Part shown: positions 1 through 7,675 of the stretch, piece by piece
Layout of the letters: each line of letters begins with the position of its first letter
Position numbering within the stretch: the stretch's first letter is position 1
Notes under the pieces: generated by a model
Database searches by the model: none
The model's input: only the letters and a program-made list of their open reading frames with translations
What the model was told of the DNA's origin: nothing
Position numbers and translations under genes: made by a program
Source: Bacteroidales bacterium
Lineage (GTDB): Bacteria > Bacteroidota > Bacteroidia > Bacteroidales > UBA7960
Direction: 5' to 3'
DNA length: 10,067 nucleotides
Assembly: GCA_003557765.1 (NCBI GenBank)
Contig: PWNO01000007.1
Span: 1-10,067, forward strand

Positions 1-21
1 CGTGGCTTGTTTATGAGCTGC

Positions 22-111
<90 letters not shown>

Positions 112-140
112 TGATTAAGAACGTCGATTTTTAGAGATTG

Positions 141-171
141 CAAAAATACACTTTTTACCAATCCCAACAAA
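141..171 (-). promoter_or_regulatory. Bacteroidota sigma-A type promoter of tRNA-Ser
   Basis: On the minus strand TTTG (171-168) is followed after 19 bp by TATTTTTG (148-141), an exact match to the Bacteroidota -33 TTTG / -7 TAnnTTTG consensus. Transcription would start a few bases downstream, leaving a leader of roughly 20-25 nt before the tRNA 5' end at 111. Confidence 0.8.
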
Positions 172-302
172 AAAACCTCCACCCGAATTTCGAAAAATCA
201 CAATCGCTGCAAATGCCACAAGGAAAATCCGCGCTCTTTGCAAGTCAATGAATATTCATAACAAAGAAAGTACTGAACAACTGCACAAACGACCTTCAAT
301 TG

Positions 303-326
303 GCACATTAGCAAATTAGCACATTG
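303..326. repeat. Three tandem 8-bp repeats (GCACATTA-like)
   Basis: The units are GCACATTA (303-310), GCAAATTA (311-318) and GCACATTG (319-326), so three copies in phase with one change in each of the last two. The array ends four bases from the stop codon of the minus-strand aminotransferase and lies in its 3' untranslated region. Similar short A/T-rich tandem units are, as far as I recall, seen between genes in Bacteroidetes genomes; their role is unknown to me. Confidence 0.6.
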
Positions 327-329
327 ACC

Positions 330-1646
330 TCACCCGTGGTGCTCATGAAACTTCTTCACCCGGTACTCCAAATCGGGGAACTGGTCACGGCTCACCAGGG
401 AAACGCAGGCGCGGAGGCCTTCAAGGCGCTCACTGCCGGTGATGGCCAACGAAATGGCTGAAATGCCATAATATACCAAAGCTTCAATGAGCTCGGCGCC
501 CGAAAAACCGGGATAGGAAATGGTGAAGTAGAAGCCGTCTGCAAGGGGCTTGTCTTCGTCCTTGTCGTAAACGATCTTAAAACCGTTGTCGGTGAATATT
601 TTCTTCATGATCTTTGCCTTTTCACCGTATTCCTTGACCACTTCCACAAAGTCGTAATCGCCATCATTGACAGCCTTCAGCATGGCCTCCAGGGCAATCT
701 GCGGCGAATGCGCCGTGCCTGCGCTCAGGGCATATATTGAACCGAAGACCATGGCCCGGCCAAACTGCTCCATGCCATAGTATGGCCGAAGATCCCTGGC
801 TTGTTTTTCAAACAGGGTATCCGAGATCACCATCATGCCAATGCGCTGACCTGCATAGCTGAATGACTTTGAGCTGGATATGAGCAACACGTAGTTTTCT
901 GTGTAATTGGCCACGCTGGGCTGATAGGGCGGCTGACCTGGCTTGGACAGGTCCTGCCGGAAGTCCATCGCAAAATAGGCCAGGTCTTCGATCACAACCA
1001 CCCCATATTTCGTGGCCAGCTCGCCGATGATCTTCAGCTCCGTTTCCGTAAAACATATCCAGGAGGGGTTGTTCGGATTGGAATACAGGAGGGCTGCCAC
1101 ATTGCCCCCAGCCAGGTGGGATTCCAGTTTCTCCCGAAGCTTTTCACCGCGATAGTTGTACACGTCGAAGCTGTCGAATTTGGTACCCTGGACGCGGCAC
1201 TGCTGCTTATGCACAGGAAACCCGGGATCAAGAAAAAGGATGGTGTCCTTGTTTTTATCCATGCGCGTTACGGTCATGAAGGTGGCAAAGCTGCCCTGCA
1301 TGGAGCCTACGGTAGGAATGCAGCCCCTGGGATCTACGTCCACACCAACAAACAACTTCACAAAGCGACTGATTTCCTTTTTCAGCCCGGGGATGCCATC
1401 AATATCCGGATACAGGGAGGCAATGCCCTTGTCGAGGGCCTCCTTTTCGGCCTTTACGCCAATCTCTGAGGCAGGCAGACCCGGAATGCCCATTTCCATG
1501 CGCACATAGCGTTCGCCCGTTTCGGCCTCCACGAGGTCGACAAGCCGTTTAATTTCGCGGATGGAAGCCTTGCCTACATTTTCAAGGCCCATTTGTGTTG
1601 CATACTTGTTAACTACTTCCGAAGGTATAGGTGTGTCTTTTCTCAT
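330..1646 (-). CDS. PLP-dependent class I/II aminotransferase
   Basis: A 438-residue fold-type I pyridoxal-phosphate aminotransferase, expected to be cytosolic and to move an amino group between an amino acid and a 2-oxo acid; the donor cannot be read from sequence. Visible family marks are YPDIDGIPGLKKEI (79-92) near the N-terminus, the cofactor-anchoring SNPNNPSW (189-196), EDLAY with Asp221 and Tyr224 contacting the pyridine ring, the Schiff-base Lys260 in SSSKSFSYAGQRIG (257-270), and Arg412 in LRACVSLV, placed like the alpha-carboxylate-binding arginine of aspartate aminotransferase. Length is normal and all key residues are present. The sequence closely matches, from memory, a conserved Bacteroidales aminotransferase without an established substrate. 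The ATG at 1646 begins the conserved region, so I accept it. It is divergent from the membrane protein gene at 1853 and seems to be transcribed alone. Confidence 0.93.
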   Translation of the reverse strand: MRKDTPIPSEVVNKYATQMGLENVGKASIREIKRLVDLVEAETGERYVRMEMGIPGLPASEIGVKAEKEALDKGIASLYPDIDGIPGLKKEISRFVKLFVGVDVDPRGCIPTVGSMQGSFATFMTVTRMDKNKDTILFLDPGFPVHKQQCRVQGTKFDSFDVYNYRGEKLREKLESHLAGGNVAALLYSNPNNPSWICFTETELKIIGELATKYGVVVIEDLAYFAMDFRQDLSKPGQPPYQPSVANYTENYVLLISSSKSFSYAGQRIGMMVISDTLFEKQARDLRPYYGMEQFGRAMVFGSIYALSAGTAHSPQIALEAMLKAVNDGDYDFVEVVKEYGEKAKIMKKIFTDNGFKIVYDKDEDKPLADGFYFTISYPGFSGAELIEALVYYGISAISLAITGSERLEGLRACVSLVSRDQFPDLEYRVKKFHEHHG

Positions 1647-1658
1647 GATGAATATGTT

Positions 1659-1670
1659 TAAGGATCCTTA
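1659..1670. promoter_or_regulatory. 12-bp perfect palindrome in the aminotransferase leader
   Basis: TAAGGATCCTTA is self-complementary and lies 12 bp upstream of the aminotransferase start. It could be an operator or chance. Read on the minus strand its AAGGA part is too far from the ATG to serve as a normal Shine-Dalgarno sequence. Confidence 0.25.
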
Positions 1671-1737
1671 TTATATAGTGAGATGAACTGTTTTTATTAT
1701 GCAATCTGTTTACACAGTCAATTTTTGAATGAATTGG

Positions 1738-1745
1738 CCAAAATA
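1738..1745 (-). promoter_or_regulatory. Possible -7 box of the aminotransferase gene
   Basis: The minus strand reads TATTTTGG, one mismatch from TAnnTTTG. No convincing -33 TTG is seen at the expected distance, so this is weak. It would give a leader of roughly 85 nt containing the palindrome at 1659-1670. The same octamer occurs upstream of the S9 peptidase. Confidence 0.3.
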
Positions 1746-1819
1746 CACATTTCTCTGTGATTTATAAAAATCCCCATGGCCTTTTTCAGAAAACAGTATC
1801 CGAAAATAACTAAAATCCC

Positions 1820-1827
1820 TACTTTTG
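1820..1827 (+). promoter_or_regulatory. -7 box of the membrane protein gene
   Basis: TACTTTTG matches the TAnnTTTG consensus exactly and ends 25 bp before the ATG at 1853. I see no TTG at the usual -33 distance; a T-rich run at 1782-1786 is too far. The leader would be short, around 20 nt. Confidence 0.5.
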
Positions 1828-1852
1828 CCATCTCTTCAAACAAGAAATATAC

Positions 1853-2644
1853 ATGTCTGCGCTATTCTTACAGCAATTAATCCTTTCAGTGGTGGTCTCG
1901 GGCATCTGGATTACCATGGCAACCATGGTATCAGAAAAAATGGGCACCAAGCTGGGCGGCATGATCGCCAACCTGCCGAGCACCATCCTGACCTCCCTGC
2001 TGTTTATCGGCATCACGCAAACACCGGAGTTTGCCGCTGAAGCCACGGTAACCGTGCCATTGGGCATGTTTCTGAGCACCATGTTTCTTTATGTGTTTAT
2101 CTCCCTTGCGGGGAAGGGCCTGGTTGTTGCTCTGGGCGGAGGACTGACAGCCTGGATACTGCTTGCCCTGCTTTCGTCGCTGTTCCAGGAAACCAACCGG
2201 ATGATTTGGATAGTCGTTTACTTTACCGGTGCGATCGGCACATATATGTTAGCTGAGAAGGTATTGAAGATTCCATCCATGGGCAAGATCAGCAAGCGCT
2301 ATTCCATTTCGCAGTTGCTATTCAGGGCTTTATTTGCAGGCAGTGTGGTGGGTGCGACGGTCCTGATCGCGCGCACCGGATCAGCCTTCTGGGCCGGGCT
2401 GTTTGCTTCGTTCCCGGCCACGATGCTGTCCACCATGGTCATCCTGACCGTATCCGCAGGCCCGCCATTTGCCAGGGCAACAGGAAAGATCATGTTGCTG
2501 GCATCAACCAATATTGTCATCTACAGCTTTGTTGCAGGATATGTTTTCCCGCTAACCGGTTTATGGTGGGGAACGGCTGCTGCTTATGCGGTTTCAGCGC
2601 TGTGGGTATGGTTTTTGAAACCGCTTTTCGACAGGGGGCTATAA
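1853..2644 (+). CDS. Integral membrane protein with two homologous halves (DUF3147/GlpM-like?)
   Basis: A 263-residue, very hydrophobic protein with about eight or nine membrane segments (approximately 9-27, 35-54, 66-86, 89-111, 117-135, 154-173, 177-200, 212-233, 236-255). The two halves align without gaps at an offset of 146 residues over about 55 positions. GMIANLPSTILTS (36-48) matches GLFASFPATMLST (182-194), PEFA (58-61) matches PPFA (204-207), and Gly17 matches Gly163. So the protein arose by internal duplication of a unit of about 100 residues with a G-x-x-A-[NS]-[LF]-P-[SA]-T core. That core recalls the small DUF3147/GlpM membrane proteins, but this is from memory and not a confirmed assignment. 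Duplicated architecture is common in transporters; no substrate can be named. It stands alone between divergent and separately promoted genes. No signal peptide beyond the first membrane segment is seen. Confidence 0.85.
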   Translation: MSALFLQQLILSVVVSGIWITMATMVSEKMGTKLGGMIANLPSTILTSLLFIGITQTPEFAAEATVTVPLGMFLSTMFLYVFISLAGKGLVVALGGGLTAWILLALLSSLFQETNRMIWIVVYFTGAIGTYMLAEKVLKIPSMGKISKRYSISQLLFRALFAGSVVGATVLIARTGSAFWAGLFASFPATMLSTMVILTVSAGPPFARATGKIMLLASTNIVIYSFVAGYVFPLTGLWWGTAAAYAVSALWVWFLKPLFDRGL

Positions 2645-2657
2645 TTTGCGCCTCAAA

Positions 2658-2692
2658 TACTTTTGTTGTTTTTTGAATTTTAGTTATTTTGG
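2658..2692 (+). promoter_or_regulatory. Candidate promoter(s) of the S9 peptidase gene
   Basis: Two readings are possible. TTTG at 2662-2665, then 19 bp, then TATTTTGG at 2685-2692 has correct spacing with one mismatch in the -7 box. Alternatively TACTTTTG at 2658-2665 is itself an exact -7 box but has no -33 element at proper distance. Both precede the ATG at 2735 and separate this gene from the membrane protein upstream. Confidence 0.5.
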
Positions 2693-2734
2693 CACGAATA
2701 TTTTAAACACAAATTATTTAACACCTATTTTTTT

Positions 2735-5158
2735 ATGAAAGCAACCTATGTAATTTCCACTGTTTTATTTGCATTTTTTGCCTGCCACGCCACGGCGCAG
2801 GAAGAGGTTGGCTACAAGGAACCACCTGCTGAGATCATTGAACTGGTGGATGCCCCGGTAACGCCATCCATGCAAATCGGTCCGCGCAACAACGTGATCC
2901 TGTTGTTGGAGAACACCGGACTCCCCACTATCGAGGATCTCGCCAGTGAAGAATTGCGTCTGGGCGGCACCCGCTTCAACCCGCGCACCAACGGACGCGA
3001 TTTTGGCCGATATCATACCGGCCTGACTCTGATGGATATTGATGGTTCCAATGAACGAGAGGTCACGGGTCTGCCTGAAGAACCCCGTATTCAACGTGTT
3101 TCCTGGTCACCCGACGGGCAAAAGCTTGCCTTTACCCACACGCACGATGAAGGCATTGAGCTCTGGGTGTTGGACATCGCTGCTGCAGAAGCCACACAGT
3201 TAAGCGGCCCGGTGATCAACGATGTGCTTGGCAATGCCTTTAACTGGCTGTCTGACAGCGAAACCATCATATATAAAGCCGTCCCGGAAGGGCGGGGAGA
3301 AGCACCCAAAAGACCACGCGTGGCCACCGGGCCAAATATCCAGCAGAGCATTGGTGAAAGAGCTGCAGTCCGTACATTCCAGGATCTGCTCAGCGACAGG
3401 AATGATGAAGCCATTTTTGACCATTATACTACCTCGCAACTGGTCAAAACAGATTTGGAGGGCAATACTGAGCCGATCTGGCAAAGCGCCGTCATTTCCT
3501 CGTTTAACACATCGCCCGACGGACAATACATTAGGGTCACCACATTGCAACAACCTTACTCATACATCGTGCCATTCTCGCGTTTCGCACAGCGTTATGA
3601 CATCATTGATGTGGATGGCAACCACATCAGGACCCTTGCTGACATCCCTGTGACCGAGGTGATGCCCCAGGGCTTTGGTGCCACTCGTGAAGGGCCGCGC
3701 AACATCTCCTGGCGCAATGATGCCCCGGCTACCATCTTCTGGGCAGAAGCCCTGGATGGTGGAGACCCCAGGGCCGAGGCAGCATACCGCGACCAGGTAT
3801 TTTTCCTGGAGGCCCCGTTCGAAGGAGATCCCATCGAAGGATTCAAAACCAATTACCGTTTCAGTGGGATCACCTGGGGAACAAACGATTTCGCACTGGT
3901 GAGTGAGTTCTGGCAGCCGACGCGTATGGCCAGGATGAGCTCCTTTCATCCCGAAGACCTTGCAGCAGGCCTCACCCTGCTGGGTGAACGTTCTGCAGAA
4001 GATCGTTACGGTGACCCGGGCAGGCTGCAAACAGCACCCAATGAATATGGCCGCAACGTCCTTATGTTTGACGAGCAGGCACGCCACTTGTACCTCATAG
4101 GTCAGGGCGCATCACCCGAAGGGAATCGCCCCTTCATAGATCAATATGACTTCGAGACCGGAGACACGATCAGGCTATGGCGCAGCGAATCTCCCTATTA
4201 TGAAAACCCGGTGCGCATCATCGACCCGGACAGGCAGCTCGTGATGACCCGCAGGGAAGCCGTGGAAGAGCGTCCCAACTATTATTTGCGCGACCTGAGC
4301 AACGAGAATCTCACCCAGATCACCGACTTTCCCGAGCCTTTCCCGCAGATGCGTGAGGTTTACAAGGAGATGCTCCACTATGAAAGGGAAGACGGCATAC
4401 CGCTTTCCGGTGAGATATTCCTCCCCCCCGGCTTTGAACCCGGTGTGGATGATCCGCTGCCAACCATCCTGTGGGCCTACCCCAGGGAGTTCCTGACCGC
4501 CGACGGGGCAGGGCAGGTCACCGGATCTCCCTACACGTACACACGCTTGGGTCCCTCATCCATTGTGATGCTCGTCACACAGGGATACGCGGTGCTCAAC
4601 AATGCCTCCTTCCCTATAGTTGCACAGGATGATGGCGAGCCTAACGACACCTTCGTGGAGCAGCTAGTAGCCAACGCCGATGCCGCCATCTCCAAACTGG
4701 TTGAGATGGGGATTACTGATCCTGAAAGGGTTGGCGTATCCGGTCACTCCTATGGCGCCTTCATGACAGCCAACCTGCTTACCCACAGCGACATTTTTGC
4801 CGCCGGCGTGGCCCGAAGCGGCGCGTATAACCGCACCTTCACCCCTTTCGGCTTCCAGTTTGAGCAAAGGACATACTGGCAGGCCCCCGACCTGTACAAT
4901 GCCATGTCGCCCTTCATGCATGCCGATAAGATGGAGACACCCATGCTGCTGATCCATGGTGCAGATGATAACAACGCTGGCACCTTCCCAATACAGAGCG
5001 AGCGCTATTACGATGCACTGCGTGGCCACGGCGCCACCGTCAGGCTGGTCATGCTGCCACATGAAAGCCACGGATACCGCGCACGTGAGTCCGTATTGCA
5101 CATGCACTGGGAGTGGCTGGAGTGGTTTGATAAGTATGTAAAAAACAGGGAGGAATAA
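2735..5158 (+). CDS. Exported S9 family serine peptidase, glutamyl endopeptidase (S9D) type
   Basis: An 807-residue prolyl-oligopeptidase-family enzyme. Residues 1-21 form a signal peptide (Lys2, hydrophobic 5-16, ATA before the predicted cut at 21/22), so it acts outside the cytoplasm. The N-terminal two-thirds looks like the family's beta-propeller, with repeat-like WSPDG (124-128) and TSPDG (259-263). The C-terminal alpha/beta-hydrolase domain has a complete triad: Ser672 in SGHSYGAF, Asp744 in HGADDNN and His779 in ESHGY. ARSGAYNRTFTPFGF (from 693) and the segment around the triad closely resemble, from memory, the plant chloroplast glutamyl endopeptidase (MEROPS S9D), which cleaves after glutamate. 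Glu specificity here is inference. A Cys at 17 gives only a poor lipobox. The gene has its own promoter region and a strong terminator 23 bp after the stop, so it is probably monocistronic. It could help degrade external or periplasmic peptides. Confidence 0.93.
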   Translation: MKATYVISTVLFAFFACHATAQEEVGYKEPPAEIIELVDAPVTPSMQIGPRNNVILLLENTGLPTIEDLASEELRLGGTRFNPRTNGRDFGRYHTGLTLMDIDGSNEREVTGLPEEPRIQRVSWSPDGQKLAFTHTHDEGIELWVLDIAAAEATQLSGPVINDVLGNAFNWLSDSETIIYKAVPEGRGEAPKRPRVATGPNIQQSIGERAAVRTFQDLLSDRNDEAIFDHYTTSQLVKTDLEGNTEPIWQSAVISSFNTSPDGQYIRVTTLQQPYSYIVPFSRFAQRYDIIDVDGNHIRTLADIPVTEVMPQGFGATREGPRNISWRNDAPATIFWAEALDGGDPRAEAAYRDQVFFLEAPFEGDPIEGFKTNYRFSGITWGTNDFALVSEFWQPTRMARMSSFHPEDLAAGLTLLGERSAEDRYGDPGRLQTAPNEYGRNVLMFDEQARHLYLIGQGASPEGNRPFIDQYDFETGDTIRLWRSESPYYENPVRIIDPDRQLVMTRREAVEERPNYYLRDLSNENLTQITDFPEPFPQMREVYKEMLHYEREDGIPLSGEIFLPPGFEPGVDDPLPTILWAYPREFLTADGAGQVTGSPYTYTRLGPSSIVMLVTQGYAVLNNASFPIVAQDDGEPNDTFVEQLVANADAAISKLVEMGITDPERVGVSGHSYGAFMTANLLTHSDIFAAGVARSGAYNRTFTPFGFQFEQRTYWQAPDLYNAMSPFMHADKMETPMLLIHGADDNNAGTFPIQSERYYDALRGHGATVRLVMLPHESHGYRARESVLHMHWEWLEWFDKYVKNREE

Positions 5159-5180
5159 CCCCACAAATACAGCTATTTAC

Positions 5181-5215
5181 AAAAAAAGCCGGAATCAACA
5201 TCTCCGGCTTTTTTT
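5181..5215 (+). terminator. Rho-independent terminator after the S9 peptidase
   Basis: An A7 run and GCCGGA (5188-5193) pair across a 9-nt loop with TCCGGC (5203-5208), followed by seven T (5209-5215). The stem is 6 bp of G/C-rich pairing extended by A-T pairs. The A-tract on the other side means it could also work on the minus strand, but no minus-strand gene ends here. Confidence 0.9.
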
Positions 5216-5375
5216 GCCTGACCTTATTTACTGTGACCAACCAGACATGTATTCCTTAAAATAAATACAGGCAAGGGGCAAAAAAGGATGCATGCAAATC
5301 ATCGCGCCAATGAACAAAGCCCGATCCTGCACCGTTATTCAACTATCACATCGTATTTACATAACAACACCAATT

Positions 5376-5831
5376 ATGACAAAACTCAAAGAAGGCGACA
5401 AAGCTCCTGATTTCAAGGGAAAAGACCAGGATGGCAATTTGATCTCATTGGATGATTTTAAAGGCCACAAACTCGTATTATACTTTTATCCCAAAGACAG
5501 CACCCCGGGTTGTACATCCCAGGCGTGCAATTTACGCGACAATTACGACTACCTGCTCAAAAACGGATACAAAGTGCTGGGCGTAAGTGCAGACAGTGAA
5601 AAGTCACATCAAAAATTCATTGCGAAGAACAACCTGCCATTCCCCCTCATCTCTGATACCGAAAAGGAAATTTTGCAAGCCTATGACGTATGGGTATTGA
5701 AGAAATTCATGGGAAAGGAGTTCATGGGGATCAAACGCACCACCTTTGTGATTGATGAAGAAGGAAAGATTGAAGAGATTATTGAAAAGGTAAAAACCAA
5801 GGACCACACGGCGCAAATTATCCAGGCATGA
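5376..5831 (+). CDS. bcp: Thioredoxin-dependent peroxiredoxin, Bcp type
   Basis: A 151-residue thiol peroxidase of the Bcp/PrxQ group that reduces hydrogen peroxide and organic hydroperoxides using thioredoxin, in the cytosol. The thioredoxin-like fold begins with KEGDKAPDF (5-13). The peroxidatic Cys46 lies in STPGCTSQAC and Cys51, five residues on, is the resolving cysteine of atypical 2-Cys Bcp enzymes; Arg54 follows in LRD. The C-terminal part (TTFVIDEEGKI) is typical. The frame is open from an ATG at 5292, but the 28 extra residues (Arg/Ser/His-rich) do not resemble the family or a signal peptide, while the ATG at 5376 starts exactly at the conserved N-terminus, so I choose 5376. No consensus promoter is evident upstream; it is isolated from the S9 gene by a terminator. 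No obvious terminator follows its own stop. Confidence 0.95.
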   Translation: MTKLKEGDKAPDFKGKDQDGNLISLDDFKGHKLVLYFYPKDSTPGCTSQACNLRDNYDYLLKNGYKVLGVSADSEKSHQKFIAKNNLPFPLISDTEKEILQAYDVWVLKKFMGKEFMGIKRTTFVIDEEGKIEEIIEKVKTKDHTAQIIQA

Positions 5832-6038
5832 TGGCTTTTTTTCGCACCTGATGCTTGCCCGGATAGACAAGCCGCCTTAACATATTCCATGATACAATCA
5901 TTCAAGGTTTTTGCATACACAGAACAATAATCATCACCCATGGTTTTTTTGCAACCCTGGAAGAAATCCTCTGCGAAAAACAAAAACACCTCACACTGAT
6001 TAACAGCATTTTATAAAACCATACACGGATAGATTATT
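5832..6038. other. Intergenic stretch with no gene seen
   Basis: The space between bcp and the hairpin before pepD holds no ORF with coding character and no RNA I recognise. A weak GCTTG/CAAGC hairpin lies near 5850-5875 without a T-tract, and several T-runs are present. A minus-strand open frame crosses here (5989-5681), but it overlaps bcp antisense and is not convincing. Confidence 0.6.
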
Positions 6039-6066
6039 GAACCGCAGGGCAAAAGCTTTGCGGTTC
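6039..6066 (+). other. 12-bp hairpin overlapping the pepD promoter
   Basis: GAACCGCAGGGC (6039-6050), loop AAAA, then GCTTTGCGGTTC (6055-6066): 12 pairs, two of them G-T. The following T content (TTCTTCTATTT) is poor for a strong terminator. The 3' arm contains the TTTG (6057-6060) that serves as the pepD -33 box, so the dyad could be a weak bcp terminator or an operator for pepD. Confidence 0.5.
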
Positions 6067-6089
6067 TTCTATTTAAAATACTATATTTG
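6057..6089 (+). promoter_or_regulatory. Bacteroidota promoter of pepD
   Basis: TTTG (6057-6060), 21 bp spacer, TATATTTG (6082-6089), an exact -7 consensus. The start of transcription would be near 6095, giving a leader of about 35 nt before the ATG at 6131. Confidence 0.75.
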
Positions 6090-6130
6090 CCTGCAATCTT
6101 CCTAAGTGTCACATCATAAAACCAAAAAAT

Positions 6131-7594
6131 ATGACCAACAGCACACTTAAAAATCTTTCGCCCAACGTACTATGGAAATATTTTGAAGAAATTTGTGCCA
6201 TTCCGCATCCTTCCAAGAAAGAAGAAGCGATTGTGAATTATGTAAAGGAGGTGGGCAATAAGCTCGGGCTTGAAACAGAAACGGACAAGGCGGGTAATGT
6301 GGTGATCCGCAAGCCTGCCACGCCCGGGATGGCTGATAAGAAGACGGTGATTCTGCAGGGTCATCTGGACATGGTGCCACAAAAAAACAAAGATACCGAC
6401 CACGACTTCGAAAAAGACCCCATTGAACCATATATTGATGGCGAGTGGGTGAAGGCCAAAGGCACCACATTGGGTGCAGATAATGGCATTGGGGTAGCCG
6501 CAGCACTTGCCGTGCTGGAGTCGCAGGATATTCAGCACGGTCCTATTGAAGCCCTTTTTACCGTGGACGAAGAAACCGGGATGACAGGAGCTTTTGCCCT
6601 CGAACCGGGTTTTCTGAAAGGCGATATCCTCATTAATATGGATTCGGAAGATGAGGGCGAGCTCTACATTGGATGCGCAGGAGGCATAGACACCAATGCG
6701 TATTTCAGCTACCAGGAAGAGCAAACACCGGGCGATCATCAGGCATATACCCTGGATGTAAAGGGGTTGAAAGGTGGACATTCCGGTCTGGACATCCACC
6801 TCGGACGCGGCAATGCCATCAAACTGCTGAACAGGTTGCTCTGGAGAGCCAACCGTGAACTGCAAATGAGGGTGGCAGCCATTGATGGAGGCAGCCTCCG
6901 CAATGCCATCCCAAGGGAAGCCAGTGCCGTGGTCACTGTCCCAAAGGATCAGGCCGGCGCTTTTGAAGAAATGGCCATGACCATGATTGCCGACTGGAAA
7001 AATGAAATCGGCAAAGTGGATCCAGGCGTGGCGTTGTCGGTCAAAAGTACCGAAAAGCCAGCAAAGGTGATGGATATGGCATCCACCAAAAACATTTTAA
7101 ATGGCGTTTATGGATGTCCGAATGGCGTCATACGCGTAATCAGCGACATGCCAGAAGTGGTCGAAACAAGCACCAACCTGGCCGTGTTAAAGTCGGCAAA
7201 CAAAAAAGTAGAAGCAGCTACACTCCAGCGCAGTTCAGTGGACTCGGCCAAGGCTGACCTGGCCAACATGATGCGCGCCGTATTTGAAATGGCTGGTGCA
7301 GAAGTAATACAAAGCGGTGAATACCCTGGTTGGAAGCCTGATGTAGACTCCCCCATTCTGAAAACCATGTCGGAAGTGTATAATAAGATGTACGGCAAAA
7401 CGCCTGAACAAAAAGTCATTCACGCCGGATTGGAGTGCGGCATCCTGGGAGGAAAGTATCCGCACCTGGATATGATCTCTTTTGGGCCAACCATCCGTAA
7501 TCCGCATTCACCTGATGAAATGGTCAATACCACCACAGTTAAGCTCTTTTACGACTTTCTCCTGGAAACATTAGCCAACATCCCATCAAATTAG
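6131..7594 (+). CDS. pepD: Cytosolic aminoacyl-histidine dipeptidase PepD (M20C)
   Basis: A 487-residue zinc dipeptidase of family M20C (carnosinase-like, broad dipeptide hydrolysis), expected in the cytosol. The co-catalytic metal site is complete: His78 and Asp80 in GHLDMV, bridging Asp117 in GADNG, catalytic base Glu147 and metal ligand Glu148 in DEETG, Asp171 in NMDSEDEG, and His459 in RNPHSPDE. The dimerisation (lid) domain interrupts the catalytic domain at roughly 190-370, beginning just before KGLKGGHSG. Length matches E. coli PepD (485). No signal peptide. The ATG at 6131 sits after the A-rich leader ACCAAAAAAT and begins the family's N-terminus (LSPNVLWKYFEEICAIPHPS). It has its own promoter. 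It would finish the breakdown of imported peptides to amino acids. Confidence 0.97.
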   Translation: MTNSTLKNLSPNVLWKYFEEICAIPHPSKKEEAIVNYVKEVGNKLGLETETDKAGNVVIRKPATPGMADKKTVILQGHLDMVPQKNKDTDHDFEKDPIEPYIDGEWVKAKGTTLGADNGIGVAAALAVLESQDIQHGPIEALFTVDEETGMTGAFALEPGFLKGDILINMDSEDEGELYIGCAGGIDTNAYFSYQEEQTPGDHQAYTLDVKGLKGGHSGLDIHLGRGNAIKLLNRLLWRANRELQMRVAAIDGGSLRNAIPREASAVVTVPKDQAGAFEEMAMTMIADWKNEIGKVDPGVALSVKSTEKPAKVMDMASTKNILNGVYGCPNGVIRVISDMPEVVETSTNLAVLKSANKKVEAATLQRSSVDSAKADLANMMRAVFEMAGAEVIQSGEYPGWKPDVDSPILKTMSEVYNKMYGKTPEQKVIHAGLECGILGGKYPHLDMISFGPTIRNPHSPDEMVNTTTVKLFYDFLLETLANIPSN

Positions 7595-7675
7595 GTGAAT
7601 TTAAATTATGTTAACAGCTTGAATTAAATGATAGTTTTTTGTAACTTGCTGAACCATCACTAAAAACACAATCGT

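Noticed and set aside
2777..2788. Cys17 of the S9 peptidase as a lipoprotein attachment site
   Set aside because: The preceding residues FFA do not fit a lipobox, which needs Leu or a similar residue at -3, and a good signal peptidase I site ATA lies at 19-21.
5292..5375. Longer N-terminus for the peroxiredoxin from the ATG at 5292
   Set aside because: The 28 added residues match neither the family nor a signal peptide, and the ATG at 5376 coincides with the conserved protein start.
5681..5989. A 102-codon minus-strand open frame across the bcp 3' end and the following gap
   Set aside because: About half is antisense to bcp and the rest has unremarkable composition; no promoter box on the minus strand and no recognisable motif.
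6170..6865. A 231-codon minus-strand open frame
   Set aside because: Entirely antisense to the N-terminal half of pepD, which carries the metal-site residues. It has no family features.
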